From NCBI GenBank assembly GCA_030684515.1, contig JAUXVJ010000009.1:372001-436000 (forward strand): a DNA stretch of 64,000 nt, given 5' to 3'. The translations under genes were made by a program, and so were the position numbers. This document shows, in pieces, positions 33,393-41,278 of the stretch. The number at the start of each line of letters is the position of its first letter. Positions within the stretch are counted from its first letter, which is position 1. The notes below the pieces were generated by a model. It worked only from the letters and a program-made list of their open reading frames with translations. It was not told where the DNA came from and searched no databases. This DNA is from Actinomycetota bacterium (GTDB lineage Bacteria > Actinomycetota > Actinomycetes > S36-B12).

Positions 33393-34139
33393 TCAACTTG
33401 CATCTACTGCGAAGTCCGCTGGCGAGATCGGTGGCAATTGATCCATCAGATCCCGCAGTCGGTCACCCCAGAAGTGCTCAAGTCTGGCGAGAGCTGGCGA
33501 ACCCGGCGGCACCCGGAACTGTTCAAGTTCGTGAGATCCAGTCTCGTAGATCCCAATGTCATACGGAGGCCCGACAGAAACATTGGAGCGGGAGGTACTC
33601 ATCATGGAACTGAGGACCACTTTCAGACCAGTAACGAAGTCGACACCGCTGTGGATGCCAATCTCAAGCATGTACTTGCCGTACTTGGTTTCGCCGATCT
33701 GCAGGAAAGGCCGTTCATCTGAGGCACGAATGTAATTCCCCTCCGGATACACAAGGAGGATGTCAGGGGCCTCCGTGCCAACCTGTCCGCCAACGATGAA
33801 CGTGGCTGTCGCCCCGCGGTCGGTTTTGAACGCCTCAGCGTGAGCCTTAGTGACCTCCTGCCCGAGCGCACCGACGTAGAGCGCTGCCTCGAAGAGGTGA
33901 TCAACAGTTGCGAGATTCACCGTAGCTTCGGGATCCACAAGATCGCGACGAATTCGATCGAGCACTTCCTGCGTGGTCGCGAGATTGCCCGCGGACTGCA
34001 ACACGAACAGCCGATCCGGTGTGGGGGTGAACACGTGGAGCTTGCGGTAGGTGCCGACGTTGTCGACACCTGCATTGGTACGTGTATCAGAGACGAAGAC
34101 CAATCCATCATCGAGACGGACTGCGATGCAATAGGTCAT
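33393..34139 (-). CDS. Anbu-type proteasome-like protease
   Basis: A 248-residue Ntn-hydrolase. After Met the sequence is TYCIAVRLDDGLVF, putting Thr2 as the new N-terminal nucleophile, with VSDTRTNAGVDNVGTYRKL giving the conserved Asp and Lys of proteasome-type subunits. This matches Anbu, the ancestral beta-subunit family, distinct from HslV and the 20S beta. AGGAG stands 6 bases before ATG 34139. Usual partners of Anbu genes (alpha-E, circularly permuted ATP-grasp, transglutaminase) are not in this window. It is divergent from the glutaminase gene, with 64 bases between. Confidence 0.88.
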   Translation of the reverse strand: MTYCIAVRLDDGLVFVSDTRTNAGVDNVGTYRKLHVFTPTPDRLFVLQSAGNLATTQEVLDRIRRDLVDPEATVNLATVDHLFEAALYVGALGQEVTKAHAEAFKTDRGATATFIVGGQVGTEAPDILLVYPEGNYIRASDERPFLQIGETKYGKYMLEIGIHSGVDFVTGLKVVLSSMMSTSRSNVSVGPPYDIGIYETGSHELEQFRVPPGSPALARLEHFWGDRLRDLMDQLPPISPADFAVDAS

Positions 34140-34158
34140 ATCGTTCTCCTGTCGTGTA

Positions 34159-34175
34159 CGCCGAAATCTTTGGCG
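34159..34175. promoter_or_regulatory. Imperfect inverted repeat between Anbu and glutaminase genes
   Basis: CGCCGAA and TTTGGCG, 7-base arms with one mismatch around 3 bases, lie in the 64-base divergent gap. They could be a shared operator, but the match is modest. Confidence 0.25.
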
Positions 34176-34203
34176 CACGAGTGAGCATAGGCAGGGGTCA
34201 AGC

Positions 34204-35451
34204 ATGCAAGCGACTGAACGGATCGAGCCGGTCAATCACCTCCTGGATGAGTTGGTGCGGTTGGCGCTGCCTGTCACATCGGGGGAGGTTGCCAACTACA
34301 TCCCTGAGTTGGCCAAAGCGGATCCCGAAGCCTTTGGCATCGCTGTCGTCAGCGTGCTTGGTCACCCATATGAAGCTGGCCAGTCGCGCACTGCATTCAC
34401 ACTGCAGTCGATCTCCAAGCCTTTTGTCTATGCCCTGGCACTCAGTGAACTTGGCCTGCAGGAAGTCCATGAACGTGTGGGATTTGAACCAAGTGGCGAG
34501 CCATTCAATGCCTTCAGCCTTGACGAGCACGGACGCCCGGCAAATCCAATGGTCAACGCTGGCGCAATGATGACGTCATCGATGATTCCGGGGTCTTCTC
34601 CGGGGCAGCGATTTGATCGGATATTCGAAGCGCTCTCTGCCTTTGCGGGCAGACCACTTGAGGTCGATGAGACCGTCTTTGCTTCGGAGATGGAGACCGG
34701 TGATCGCAATCGGGCCTTGGCGTACCTGATGAAAGCCTCCGGGAGTCTGACTCGTGATGTGCTGGATGTGACTGAGGTGTACTTCCGACAGTGCTCCCTC
34801 CTTGTGACCGCATACGACGTCGCCGTCATGTCAGCGACCCTGGCCAACGACGGCATCAATCCCATGACCGGCGTTCAAGTAGTGCATGCCACGGTGGCTC
34901 GTCACACGCTTGCGGTCATGGGCAGTTGCGGCATGTATGACTACGCGGGCGAATGGGCCGTACGAGTAGGCATGCCAGCAAAGAGCGGGGTCAGTGGTGG
35001 CATTTCAGCGGTCAAACCCGGGCAGTTCGGCATTGGAGTGTTCAGTCCGCGCCTTGATGAAGCAGGCAACAGCAGTCGAGGCGTCGCCGTGCTCACGATG
35101 CTTTCGCAGCAGTACGGCCTCAGCCTCTTGCAGCATCCACCCCGGCCCGCCAGCCCAATTCACCAACAGGTCTGGGATGACAACACACTTGCTATCGGCA
35201 TGCGAGGTGACTTGGACTTTGTGGATCTCGAGCTTGTTGTTCACGAAGTCACTGATGACCTGGTGGCGCACCAGAAGCCGGGAGCAGAGGTTCATTTCGA
35301 CCTGACTCACGTGACCTCACTTGGCGAGGCTGCCAGCATGATGTTTGGCCGATTGATCAATCGACTGGAAGCCAGTGGCTACCGAGTGTTCGTGGAGGAC
35401 CCGTCTGGCGTAACGATTCTTGACGTCGACAGGGAGCGCAGTGGTGAGTGA
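34204..35451 (+). CDS. glsA: Glutaminase with C-terminal STAS domain
   Basis: A 415-residue protein. Residues 1-310 are a serine-dependent beta-lactamase-like glutaminase: the nucleophile pair SISK (Ser69, Lys72) in LQSISKPFVYAL, NPMVNAGAM (Asn118), and the later KSGVSGGI loop. It converts glutamine to glutamate and ammonia. The last 90 residues (from about LAIGMRGDLDFVDLELVV) form a STAS domain with DLTHVTSLGEAASM, which is absent from the E. coli enzyme. AGGGG precedes ATG 34204. The end overlaps the methyltransferase start. Confidence 0.92.
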   Translation: MQATERIEPVNHLLDELVRLALPVTSGEVANYIPELAKADPEAFGIAVVSVLGHPYEAGQSRTAFTLQSISKPFVYALALSELGLQEVHERVGFEPSGEPFNAFSLDEHGRPANPMVNAGAMMTSSMIPGSSPGQRFDRIFEALSAFAGRPLEVDETVFASEMETGDRNRALAYLMKASGSLTRDVLDVTEVYFRQCSLLVTAYDVAVMSATLANDGINPMTGVQVVHATVARHTLAVMGSCGMYDYAGEWAVRVGMPAKSGVSGGISAVKPGQFGIGVFSPRLDEAGNSSRGVAVLTMLSQQYGLSLLQHPPRPASPIHQQVWDDNTLAIGMRGDLDFVDLELVVHEVTDDLVAHQKPGAEVHFDLTHVTSLGEAASMMFGRLINRLEASGYRVFVEDPSGVTILDVDRERSGE

Positions 35452-36265
35452 GTTGAGTCCGCGCAACGACGTGTACACCCATGGGCACCACACAAGCGTG
35501 CTTCGGTCTCACTCGGCGCGCACCGCTCAGAATTCGGCCGGCTATCTTCTGAGCCGATTGCGGTCGGGTATCAGGCTTCTGGACGTGGGGTGCGGTCCGG
35601 GATCCATTACCTTGGATTTCGCCCGGTTGGTCTGGCCTGGTGAGGTCATTGGACTGGAACGAAGCGAGACGGCTGTAGAAGTTGGGCGGGCCGCAGGTGA
35701 AAGAGCAGCAATCGCAAATGCAGAGTTCCTTGTAGGTGACGTCTATGAACTGGAATTTGACGATGACAGCTTCGATGTGGTCCACGCGCATCAAGTTCTG
35801 CAGCACTTGAGCGATCCACCGGCAGCTCTTCGCGAAATGCACCGCGTCTGCAAACCCGGCGGTGTCATTGCGATTCGCGATGCGGACTATTCGGCGATGT
35901 CTTGGTACCCAGCCTCGGCGGGACTGGCTCGGTGGATGGAGCTCTACATGCAGGTGGCGCGAGCGAACGGAGGCGAGCCCGATGGCGGCCGGCACCTCTT
36001 GGCTTGGGCTCACGCAGCCGGCTTGCAGAACATTGAGCCGTCAGCGACCGTGTGGTGCTATGCGACACCAGAGCAACGCGAGGAGTGGGGACATACTTGG
36101 GCTGAGCGGGTCACGAAATCGGAGTTCGCCAGACAGGCAGTGGCTGCTGGCTTTGCTGAGCAAGCAGAGCTTGAACAGTTGGCCCGTTCGTGGCGTGAGT
36201 GGTCAGCAGAGCCTGACGGCTGGTTCACGATCTCGCACGGCGAACTCCTGATCATCGTTGATTGA
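35441..36265 (+). CDS. Class I SAM-dependent methyltransferase (UbiE-like)
   Basis: A 274-residue enzyme. The SAM-binding loop is LLDVGCGPGSITLDFA, then VIGLERSE as the acidic-strand region and DDDSFDVVHAHQVLQHL with KPGGVIAIRD. This is the UbiE/ERG6-like small-molecule methyltransferase pattern. GTG 35441 or 35444 after AGGGAG is the likely start, inside the last codons of the glutaminase gene, so the genes are coupled. Substrate unknown. Confidence 0.82.
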   Translation: MVSELSPRNDVYTHGHHTSVLRSHSARTAQNSAGYLLSRLRSGIRLLDVGCGPGSITLDFARLVWPGEVIGLERSETAVEVGRAAGERAAIANAEFLVGDVYELEFDDDSFDVVHAHQVLQHLSDPPAALREMHRVCKPGGVIAIRDADYSAMSWYPASAGLARWMELYMQVARANGGEPDGGRHLLAWAHAAGLQNIEPSATVWCYATPEQREEWGHTWAERVTKSEFARQAVAAGFAEQAELEQLARSWREWSAEPDGWFTISHGELLIIVD

Positions 36266-36375
36266 CGGGCATTTGGCCTACAGCCGACAAATATCGTTCC
36301 GGTGGCTTCGCACACTGTGGTTGGCTGTGGATTACAGGCGTGCACGTAGCGCAAGCGAATTACAGCGAGGAACTC

Positions 36376-36915
36376 ATGACAAACGTGTATGACTTCTCCG
36401 TCGAGGCACCTGACGGCAGCAAGGTTGACCTGGACTCGTACAAGGGCAAGACACTGCTTGTGGTGAACGTGGCGAGCAAGTGCGGACTTACTCCGCAGTA
36501 CGAAGGCTTGGAAGAACTGTATAAGGCTAAGAAGGATCTCGGCCTTGAGATTGTCGGCTTCCCGTGCAATCAATTCGGTGGGCAGGAGCCAGGCACGGCG
36601 GAGGAGATCGCGGACTTCTGCAGTGTCAATTTCAACGTCACATTCCCAATCCTGGGCAAGATCGACGTCAATGGCCCAGATGCGGATCCACTGTTCACGT
36701 ACCTTCGCGCTGAGGCGCCTGGTGACTTCGGTCCGCAGTACGGCGGCATGTACGAGCACATCTCCAAGAACTTTCCCGAGCGAATTGGCACTGACGAAAT
36801 CAAGTGGAACTTCAGCAAGTTCCTGGTGGGGCCTGATGGCGCAGTCATCAAGCGCTACGAGCCAAGTGTCACCCCGGCTGAGATCAGCGAGGATCTCGAG
36901 AACTACCTCAAGTAG
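36376..36915 (+). CDS. Glutathione peroxidase family protein
   Basis: A 179-residue peroxidase. The peroxidatic residue is Cys36 in VASKCGLTPQYEGL, in place of the selenocysteine seen in some animals. Gln70 in PCNQFGGQ and Trp144-Asn145 in IKWNFSKF complete the catalytic tetrad. In actinobacteria, which have little glutathione, such enzymes usually use thioredoxin as reductant; that is family knowledge. ATG 36376 follows CGAGGAA. A strong hairpin lies 36 bases past its stop. Confidence 0.93.
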   Translation: MTNVYDFSVEAPDGSKVDLDSYKGKTLLVVNVASKCGLTPQYEGLEELYKAKKDLGLEIVGFPCNQFGGQEPGTAEEIADFCSVNFNVTFPILGKIDVNGPDADPLFTYLRAEAPGDFGPQYGGMYEHISKNFPERIGTDEIKWNFSKFLVGPDGAVIKRYEPSVTPAEISEDLENYLK

Positions 36916-36950
36916 AACCAGTTACGCCAGCAACTTGCCTTGCTTGCGCG

Positions 36951-36987
36951 AATTGGGTGGGTCCGTGCTGCGCGGACCCACCCAATT
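36951..36987. terminator. Perfect 15-bp hairpin
   Basis: The arms 36951-36965 and 36973-36987 are perfectly complementary around a 7-base loop. It lies between the convergent glutathione peroxidase and alanine dehydrogenase genes and likely ends transcription from both sides, though the T-run is short. Confidence 0.75.
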
Positions 36988-37064
36988 GCTATTCAAAGAG
37001 TGCGACGAATCTCTGTGATTCCTCGGTGATTTTCCTCAGGGTGACCTGCGAGTCTGCGATTTCG

Positions 37065-38180
37065 CTATTGAAGCAGTTCGGCTGTCGGCCGCAGTTCGTA
37101 ACCCAGAGCGACGGCCACAGCCGCGTAGGTCACCTGTCCCGCGTGGACATTGAGGCCGTATGACAAGGCCGGATCGTCGAGCATCGCCTTTCGCCAGCCC
37201 TTGTTGGCGAGGTCTATCGCGTAAGGCAACGTGACATTGGTGAGAGCGTACGTGGATGTGTGCGGAACTGCTGCTGGCATGTTTGCTACGCAGTAGAAGA
37301 GTGACTCGTGTACGCGATAGGTGGGCTCGGCATGAGTCGTGGGACGAGAGCCTTCGAAGCACCCGCCTTGATCGATTGCGATATCAACGAGTACGGATCC
37401 GGACTTCATCTGCGAAACGAGTTGGTCGCTGACCAGTCGAGGTGCCCTGGCTCCGTGCACAAGCACGGCGCCGATCACCAGATCCGCGTCAATCACCGCA
37501 CGCTCGACCTCGAATGAGTTTGAGGCGATGGTCTGCATGTGTCCCTGATATATGGCGTCGACTTCGCGAAGTCGGGCGATATTGCGATCCAGTAGTAGCA
37601 CCTCAGCCTGCATCCCAAGCGCAATAGCGGCGGCGTTCATTCCTGCCACACCTGCGCCGATGACTACTACCTTCGCTGCGTACGTTCCTGATACTCCACC
37701 CAGCAGCACTCCTCGGCCACCGCTGATGCTGAGCAGTGCTTGCGCCCCAACTTGTGGGGCAAGGCGCCCGGCAACCTCTGACATTGGCGCCAGCAGCGGA
37801 AGAGTTCCATTGGGCAATTCGACCGTCTCATATGCGATAGCAGTGCAGCCAGAATCGATCAGTGCCTGCGTGCATTCCCTGGACGCGGCAAGGTGAAGAT
37901 AGGTGAAGAGCATCTGCCCGGGTCTCAGCAGTTCATACTCACTCGCGATGGGCTCTTTGACCTTCAGCACGAGTTCAGCTTGTTCCCATACATCCGTCAG
38001 GTCATTGCAGATGCCAGCTCCGGCCAAGACGAACTCGCTGTCGGCGATAGAGGAGCCGGATCCCGCGCCAGACTCAATCAGGACCGTATGGCCATTTCGC
38101 ACGAATTCGTGCACTCCCGCGGGGGTGATCGCCACGCGCGATTCTTGGCTCTTGGTCTCTCGAGGTACCCCGATTTTCAC
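37065..38180 (-). CDS. ald: Alanine dehydrogenase
   Basis: A 371-residue NAD-dependent enzyme. The N-terminal VKIGVPRETKSQESRVAITP is nearly diagnostic of Ald. The Rossmann region shows VVVIGAGVAGMNAA with LLDRN, followed by VIGAVLVHGARAP and the C-terminal VDIAIDQGGCFE. It interconverts alanine with pyruvate and ammonia and is used in nitrogen and redox balance. GTG 38180 lies 5 bases after AAGGAGG, which is the best start. It is divergent from the DCC gene. Confidence 0.95.
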   Translation of the reverse strand: MKIGVPRETKSQESRVAITPAGVHEFVRNGHTVLIESGAGSGSSIADSEFVLAGAGICNDLTDVWEQAELVLKVKEPIASEYELLRPGQMLFTYLHLAASRECTQALIDSGCTAIAYETVELPNGTLPLLAPMSEVAGRLAPQVGAQALLSISGGRGVLLGGVSGTYAAKVVVIGAGVAGMNAAAIALGMQAEVLLLDRNIARLREVDAIYQGHMQTIASNSFEVERAVIDADLVIGAVLVHGARAPRLVSDQLVSQMKSGSVLVDIAIDQGGCFEGSRPTTHAEPTYRVHESLFYCVANMPAAVPHTSTYALTNVTLPYAIDLANKGWRKAMLDDPALSYGLNVHAGQVTYAAVAVALGYELRPTAELLQ

Positions 38181-38233
38181 GACATCCTCCTTCGCGAGTG
38201 CTACCTGATCGTAGGCGTGCTTATGCTGATCAT

Positions 38234-38644
38234 GTGATTCAGGGACTGCGTCGTGCCATCTTGTTTGATGGCGATTGCGCAACGTGCCATCGAGCCCTGA
38301 ACTTCATCGCTCTGCGATTGCCAACGGCGCTTGAACTTTCGTTCGTGCCACTTGATTCTGACCTGGCTAAGTCCCTTCTCTCGGGTCGCCCACACAACCC
38401 ACACCGTGACTCACTCGTCTATCTCGACGCCGCAGAACTTCTCCAAGGTGCCGCTGCTGTCAAGCGAGTGTTGTCGCTCATCCCGAGATGGCGAGTGGTC
38501 GGCAAACTGCTTGAAGTCCTGCCTGATGCATTGACTGAGTCGGCGTACGACGTGTTTGCAGCGAATCGATACAGATGGAATAGACGGCTTGCTGTATGCG
38601 AACTACCTGATGCGCGGCTCGCAGCCCGACTTGTTCCTCAGTAG
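38234..38644 (+). CDS. DCC-family thiol-disulfide oxidoreductase
   Basis: A 136-residue protein. The N-terminus contains ILFDGDCATCHRALNF with the family-defining GDCxxC, followed by a helix and a DLAKSLLS region, and near the C-terminus YDVFAANRYRWN, as in DUF393/DCC proteins. The CxxC pair suggests thiol-disulfide exchange, but physiological targets are unknown. GTG 38234 is chosen; no Shine-Dalgarno site is seen. Its last 7 bases overlap the end of the convergent lipoprotein-like gene. Confidence 0.8.
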   Translation: MIQGLRRAILFDGDCATCHRALNFIALRLPTALELSFVPLDSDLAKSLLSGRPHNPHRDSLVYLDAAELLQGAAAVKRVLSLIPRWRVVGKLLEVLPDALTESAYDVFAANRYRWNRRLAVCELPDARLAARLVPQ

Positions 38645-39147
38645 TAGTCGTAGGTTCCACCGGGAGTAGTGGTGCATCCAGGTGTGGTCCCCGAGCCAGG
38701 CGAAGTCGTTGTCTTGATGGGAGTTCCACTTGGGGCGATCACCCACCACAAGCCACCTGAAGCATTCATGCCCTGACCAAGCGCTTGTCCCGCGGCGGAG
38801 TCGCCGCTGAAGGTGTAGGCCGGAAGACCGTTGACAGCCAGTTGCGACTTGCCATCGCTTCGCTTGATGACAGTGAGCTTTGCCTTGACATCAGCTGAGC
38901 GCCCCAGTGTCTTTGCTGTAGCGAGAACCGGTGGCCATGCCTGAGCGCACGCGCTCGTGCAGGTGGACTTGCCGGGTGAATCCGCGGCGAATACATAAAG
39001 AGTCTTGCCGTTGGCTCCGACGAGCACCTTTCCGGAACTTGTCGACCCAGTTTTGACCGTTTGTGTTTCGGCACTCGCCATCGTGGCTCCCAGCCCAGTG
39101 AGGCTGATCGATAGGACTGCTGCGATTGCAATTGATCGTGGCTTCAT
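38638..39147 (-). CDS. Secreted protein with YxFxxD-type repeats
   Basis: A 169-residue exported protein. The signal peptide has the hydrophobic core IAAVLSISLTGLGATMASA with an AxA-type cleavage site. The body shows two copies of the secreted repeat of PF03640: KTLYVFAADSPGKSTCTSAC and LPAYTFSGDSAAGQALGQGM. Such proteins are common on actinobacterial surfaces; their function is unclear, with some hints of haem or electron-related roles in relatives. The C-terminus is Gly/Thr-rich and ends TYDYY. Confidence 0.83.
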   Translation of the reverse strand: MKPRSIAIAAVLSISLTGLGATMASAETQTVKTGSTSSGKVLVGANGKTLYVFAADSPGKSTCTSACAQAWPPVLATAKTLGRSADVKAKLTVIKRSDGKSQLAVNGLPAYTFSGDSAAGQALGQGMNASGGLWWVIAPSGTPIKTTTSPGSGTTPGCTTTPGGTYDYY

Positions 39148-39204
39148 GCGCTGCTCCCTGTTGTCCGCTCACGGACCCCGCTGCCACCAGGGGTTGGTTG
39201 CGAA

Positions 39205-39226
39205 GGTAGTTCAAGCGTCAACTACC
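39205..39226. promoter_or_regulatory. Inverted repeat upstream of the secreted repeat protein
   Basis: GGTAGTT (39205-39211) and AACTACC (39220-39226) are a perfect 7-base inverted pair, 58 bases upstream of the ATG at 39147. It could be an operator. No regulator gene is adjacent. Confidence 0.3.
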
Positions 39227-39314
39227 TGTCAACGGAATTCGAAGACGCCAAGGCGCATGGCGGCGCAAGACAGCCCTCGGAAGTGAGCGGCAATGCGGAT
39301 GCCAGACTGAGGCT

Positions 39315-39485
39315 ATGGCTGACGAGCAATTAGACGAGCAGCGCGAGAAGTTTCGCCAGGCGCTCGAAGCAAAGAAGACCAAGGGTCATCGCAGTGGACA
39401 GGGTCCGACTAACGCCGGTGGACCTGTGAAGGATTCGTCTAATCGCGCTGGGGCCAAGAGGGAGCATCGCCGCAAGAGCGGCTGA
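39315..39485 (+). CDS. DUF5302 family small protein
   Basis: A 56-residue, strongly charged protein. It begins MADEQLDEQREKFRQALEAK and ends GAKREHRRKSG, the pattern of actinobacterial DUF5302, with a Gly/Ser/Asn-rich middle. The compact basic end suggests binding to nucleic acid or a large acidic partner, but function is unproven. ATG 39315 has no clear Shine-Dalgarno site; CAGACT lies 6 bases upstream. It is missed by a length filter of 60 residues. Confidence 0.8.
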   Translation: MADEQLDEQREKFRQALEAKKTKGHRSGQGPTNAGGPVKDSSNRAGAKREHRRKSG

Positions 39486-39564
39486 CGAGTGCTGGCTCCT
39501 GTGCTGGCGTAGCACAGCCGCATTCGAGTTGCGCTCAATCGAATTCTTTGGTCAAGGGTGAAGG

Positions 39565-41217
39565 GTGAGCATGAGCAAGAGGTCTCGTCCCATCATCGCC
39601 ATGGTCACTGCAGCGATCGCCCTCCTCGTGGGCGGCATCGGGGTGACTGTCACTGCAGATGCGGCTGACGCGCCCTTGCCGAGCAGTACGCCATCCGCTG
39701 GCGTCACCGCTTCGACTTCGCAGGCACCTGTTGGGCCACGACCTGCAGCCTCTCCTGCCACGATTCCATCAAGTGCGCCGATCGCGCCGATCGCGCCGAT
39801 CGCGACTTTGGCACCTGTGCCGGTGGCAGTTGACCAGCAGCAAGTTGAGCCCGCGGCCAAGTCCAATGACAACGGGGGTGGCAGCAATGACAAGAAGGTC
39901 ACGCTCTGCCACGCAACTTCGTCCACCGAGAATCCGTACTCAATGATCACGGTTGCGACTTCCGCTGCTATCGATGGTCACGGTGGGCATACCGGCCCGG
40001 TCTATTACGTCGGGATCCCCACTGCCTGGGGCGATCTCATTCCGGCATTTGACGGCTACCCCGGAATGAACAATTCGGGCTCAGGGGCCGAGATCCTTGC
40101 AAACGGATGTGTAGTGCCGGCTGGCCCGTCGCCAAGCCCAACGCCGTCAACCTCGGTGACTCCTCGTCCGTCGGTGTCTGCGACGGCTCCGAGTTTGCCG
40201 GTTCGTCCAAGTAATCCGATTGCCACGGTTACCCCGCGTCCCTCGGTGACTCCTCGCCCTTCGGTCGCGCCTACGACTCCTACGCGTCCTTCCAACCCAA
40301 TCGTGATCCCACCGCTGCCTGGCATACCCGTTATCCCTGGAAACCCGGGCACTGACAAGTACCGCTTGGTGCTGTGTCATGCGACCGAGTCGGCCGCCAG
40401 TCCCTATGTGAAGGTGATCGAGACTGCCGCAACTTCAGCTCAGTTGAAGCGAACGGTTGTTCGTGGTCACGGGACAGATCAAGGCCCAGTATTCGATCCC
40501 AATAGCGATGCAACCGGTGGTACGTGGGGTGACATCATTCCCGCTTTCGGCGACTTCGCTGGGTACAACAACACAGGCACGGGCGCAGAGATCTTTGCAA
40601 ATGACTGTGCAGTGCCCGCCACTGTTGGCGGTAATCCCGATGCGTGGAACATCTGTCATTGGAGTGATGCGACAAGCCCTCCTGGGTACCAGCGAATCAC
40701 TGTCAGTGCTGCTTCAACGACCGCTCTGATTGAATTGTTGAAGGGCCACGCAAACGAGACCAGCGCTTCTGGCAAGAAAGACATCATCCCAGCGACACGT
40801 ACTGAGAGTGCCAATCTGGAGTGCCCCGGTACGACTCCTGTGAATCCTCGTTCGGGCTATGTGGGTTCCGCAGTATCTGTGAGCGCGGATATGTGTATGG
40901 CTGAATCAGGCACCTACGGATACCGGACCGAGACCGTTACCGAGTCTGCGATTGGTCCAGATCAAGCCACGGCGAAGCGTCTCGCCACAACAAGGGCAAC
41001 GACCGCATTGGTCAGGCAACTGCGAGATCTTCAGACGCAGCACCCAGCGGCGATCATCGAATCGGTGACGGGATATCCAGGATTCCACTGGGGGCGTGAA
41101 GGTCAGACCATCTTCGCCAATAGCTGTGTGGTGTTGCGCAATCCGAAGAACAGTGAATTGCTCGGAGTATCTGGCAGTGCTCCAGTCAGTGGTTTACAAC
41201 CGGTGACTGGCAAGTAA
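39565..41217 (+). CDS. Secreted modular protein with CHAT...GAEI repeats
   Basis: A 550-residue exported protein with a signal peptide (core IAMVTAAIALLVGGIGVTVT). Two copies of an 80-residue module follow: one opens VTLCHATSSTENPY and ends GAEILANGCV (about residues 110-190), the other opens LVLCHATESAASPY and ends GAEIFANDCAVP (about 268-352). Each has a WGD(L/I)IPAF core and two Cys. Two shorter, degenerate versions lie further on, opening NICHWSDATSPPGY and ending IFANSCVV. Linkers are Pro/Ser/Thr-rich with TPRPSV repeats. Likely a cell-surface protein; function unknown. GTG 39565 follows AAGGGTG; ATG 39571 is an alternative. Confidence 0.8.
   Translation: MSMSKRSRPIIAMVTAAIALLVGGIGVTVTADAADAPLPSSTPSAGVTASTSQAPVGPRPAASPATIPSSAPIAPIAPIATLAPVPVAVDQQQVEPAAKSNDNGGGSNDKKVTLCHATSSTENPYSMITVATSAAIDGHGGHTGPVYYVGIPTAWGDLIPAFDGYPGMNNSGSGAEILANGCVVPAGPSPSPTPSTSVTPRPSVSATAPSLPVRPSNPIATVTPRPSVTPRPSVAPTTPTRPSNPIVIPPLPGIPVIPGNPGTDKYRLVLCHATESAASPYVKVIETAATSAQLKRTVVRGHGTDQGPVFDPNSDATGGTWGDIIPAFGDFAGYNNTGTGAEIFANDCAVPATVGGNPDAWNICHWSDATSPPGYQRITVSAASTTALIELLKGHANETSASGKKDIIPATRTESANLECPGTTPVNPRSGYVGSAVSVSADMCMAESGTYGYRTETVTESAIGPDQATAKRLATTRATTALVRQLRDLQTQHPAAIIESVTGYPGFHWGREGQTIFANSCVVLRNPKNSELLGVSGSAPVSGLQPVTGK
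39775..39801 (+). repeat. Three tandem 9-bp units
   Basis: GCGCCGATC occurs three times in a row (39775-39801), encoding IAPIAPIA in the linker of the secreted modular protein. Slippage would change the linker by three residues without breaking the frame. Confidence 0.75.
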
Positions 41218-41264
41218 CCCCCTTCTAGCGGAGACCGATTCATCACTTTGTGAAAAGTTGAAGG

Positions 41265-41270
41265 TAGATT
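41265..41270 (+). promoter_or_regulatory. Candidate -10 element, acyltransferase paralogue B
   Basis: TAGATT ends 8 bases before ATG 41279, with no Shine-Dalgarno site. Confidence 0.4.
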
Positions 41271-41278
41271 TGTCCCCC

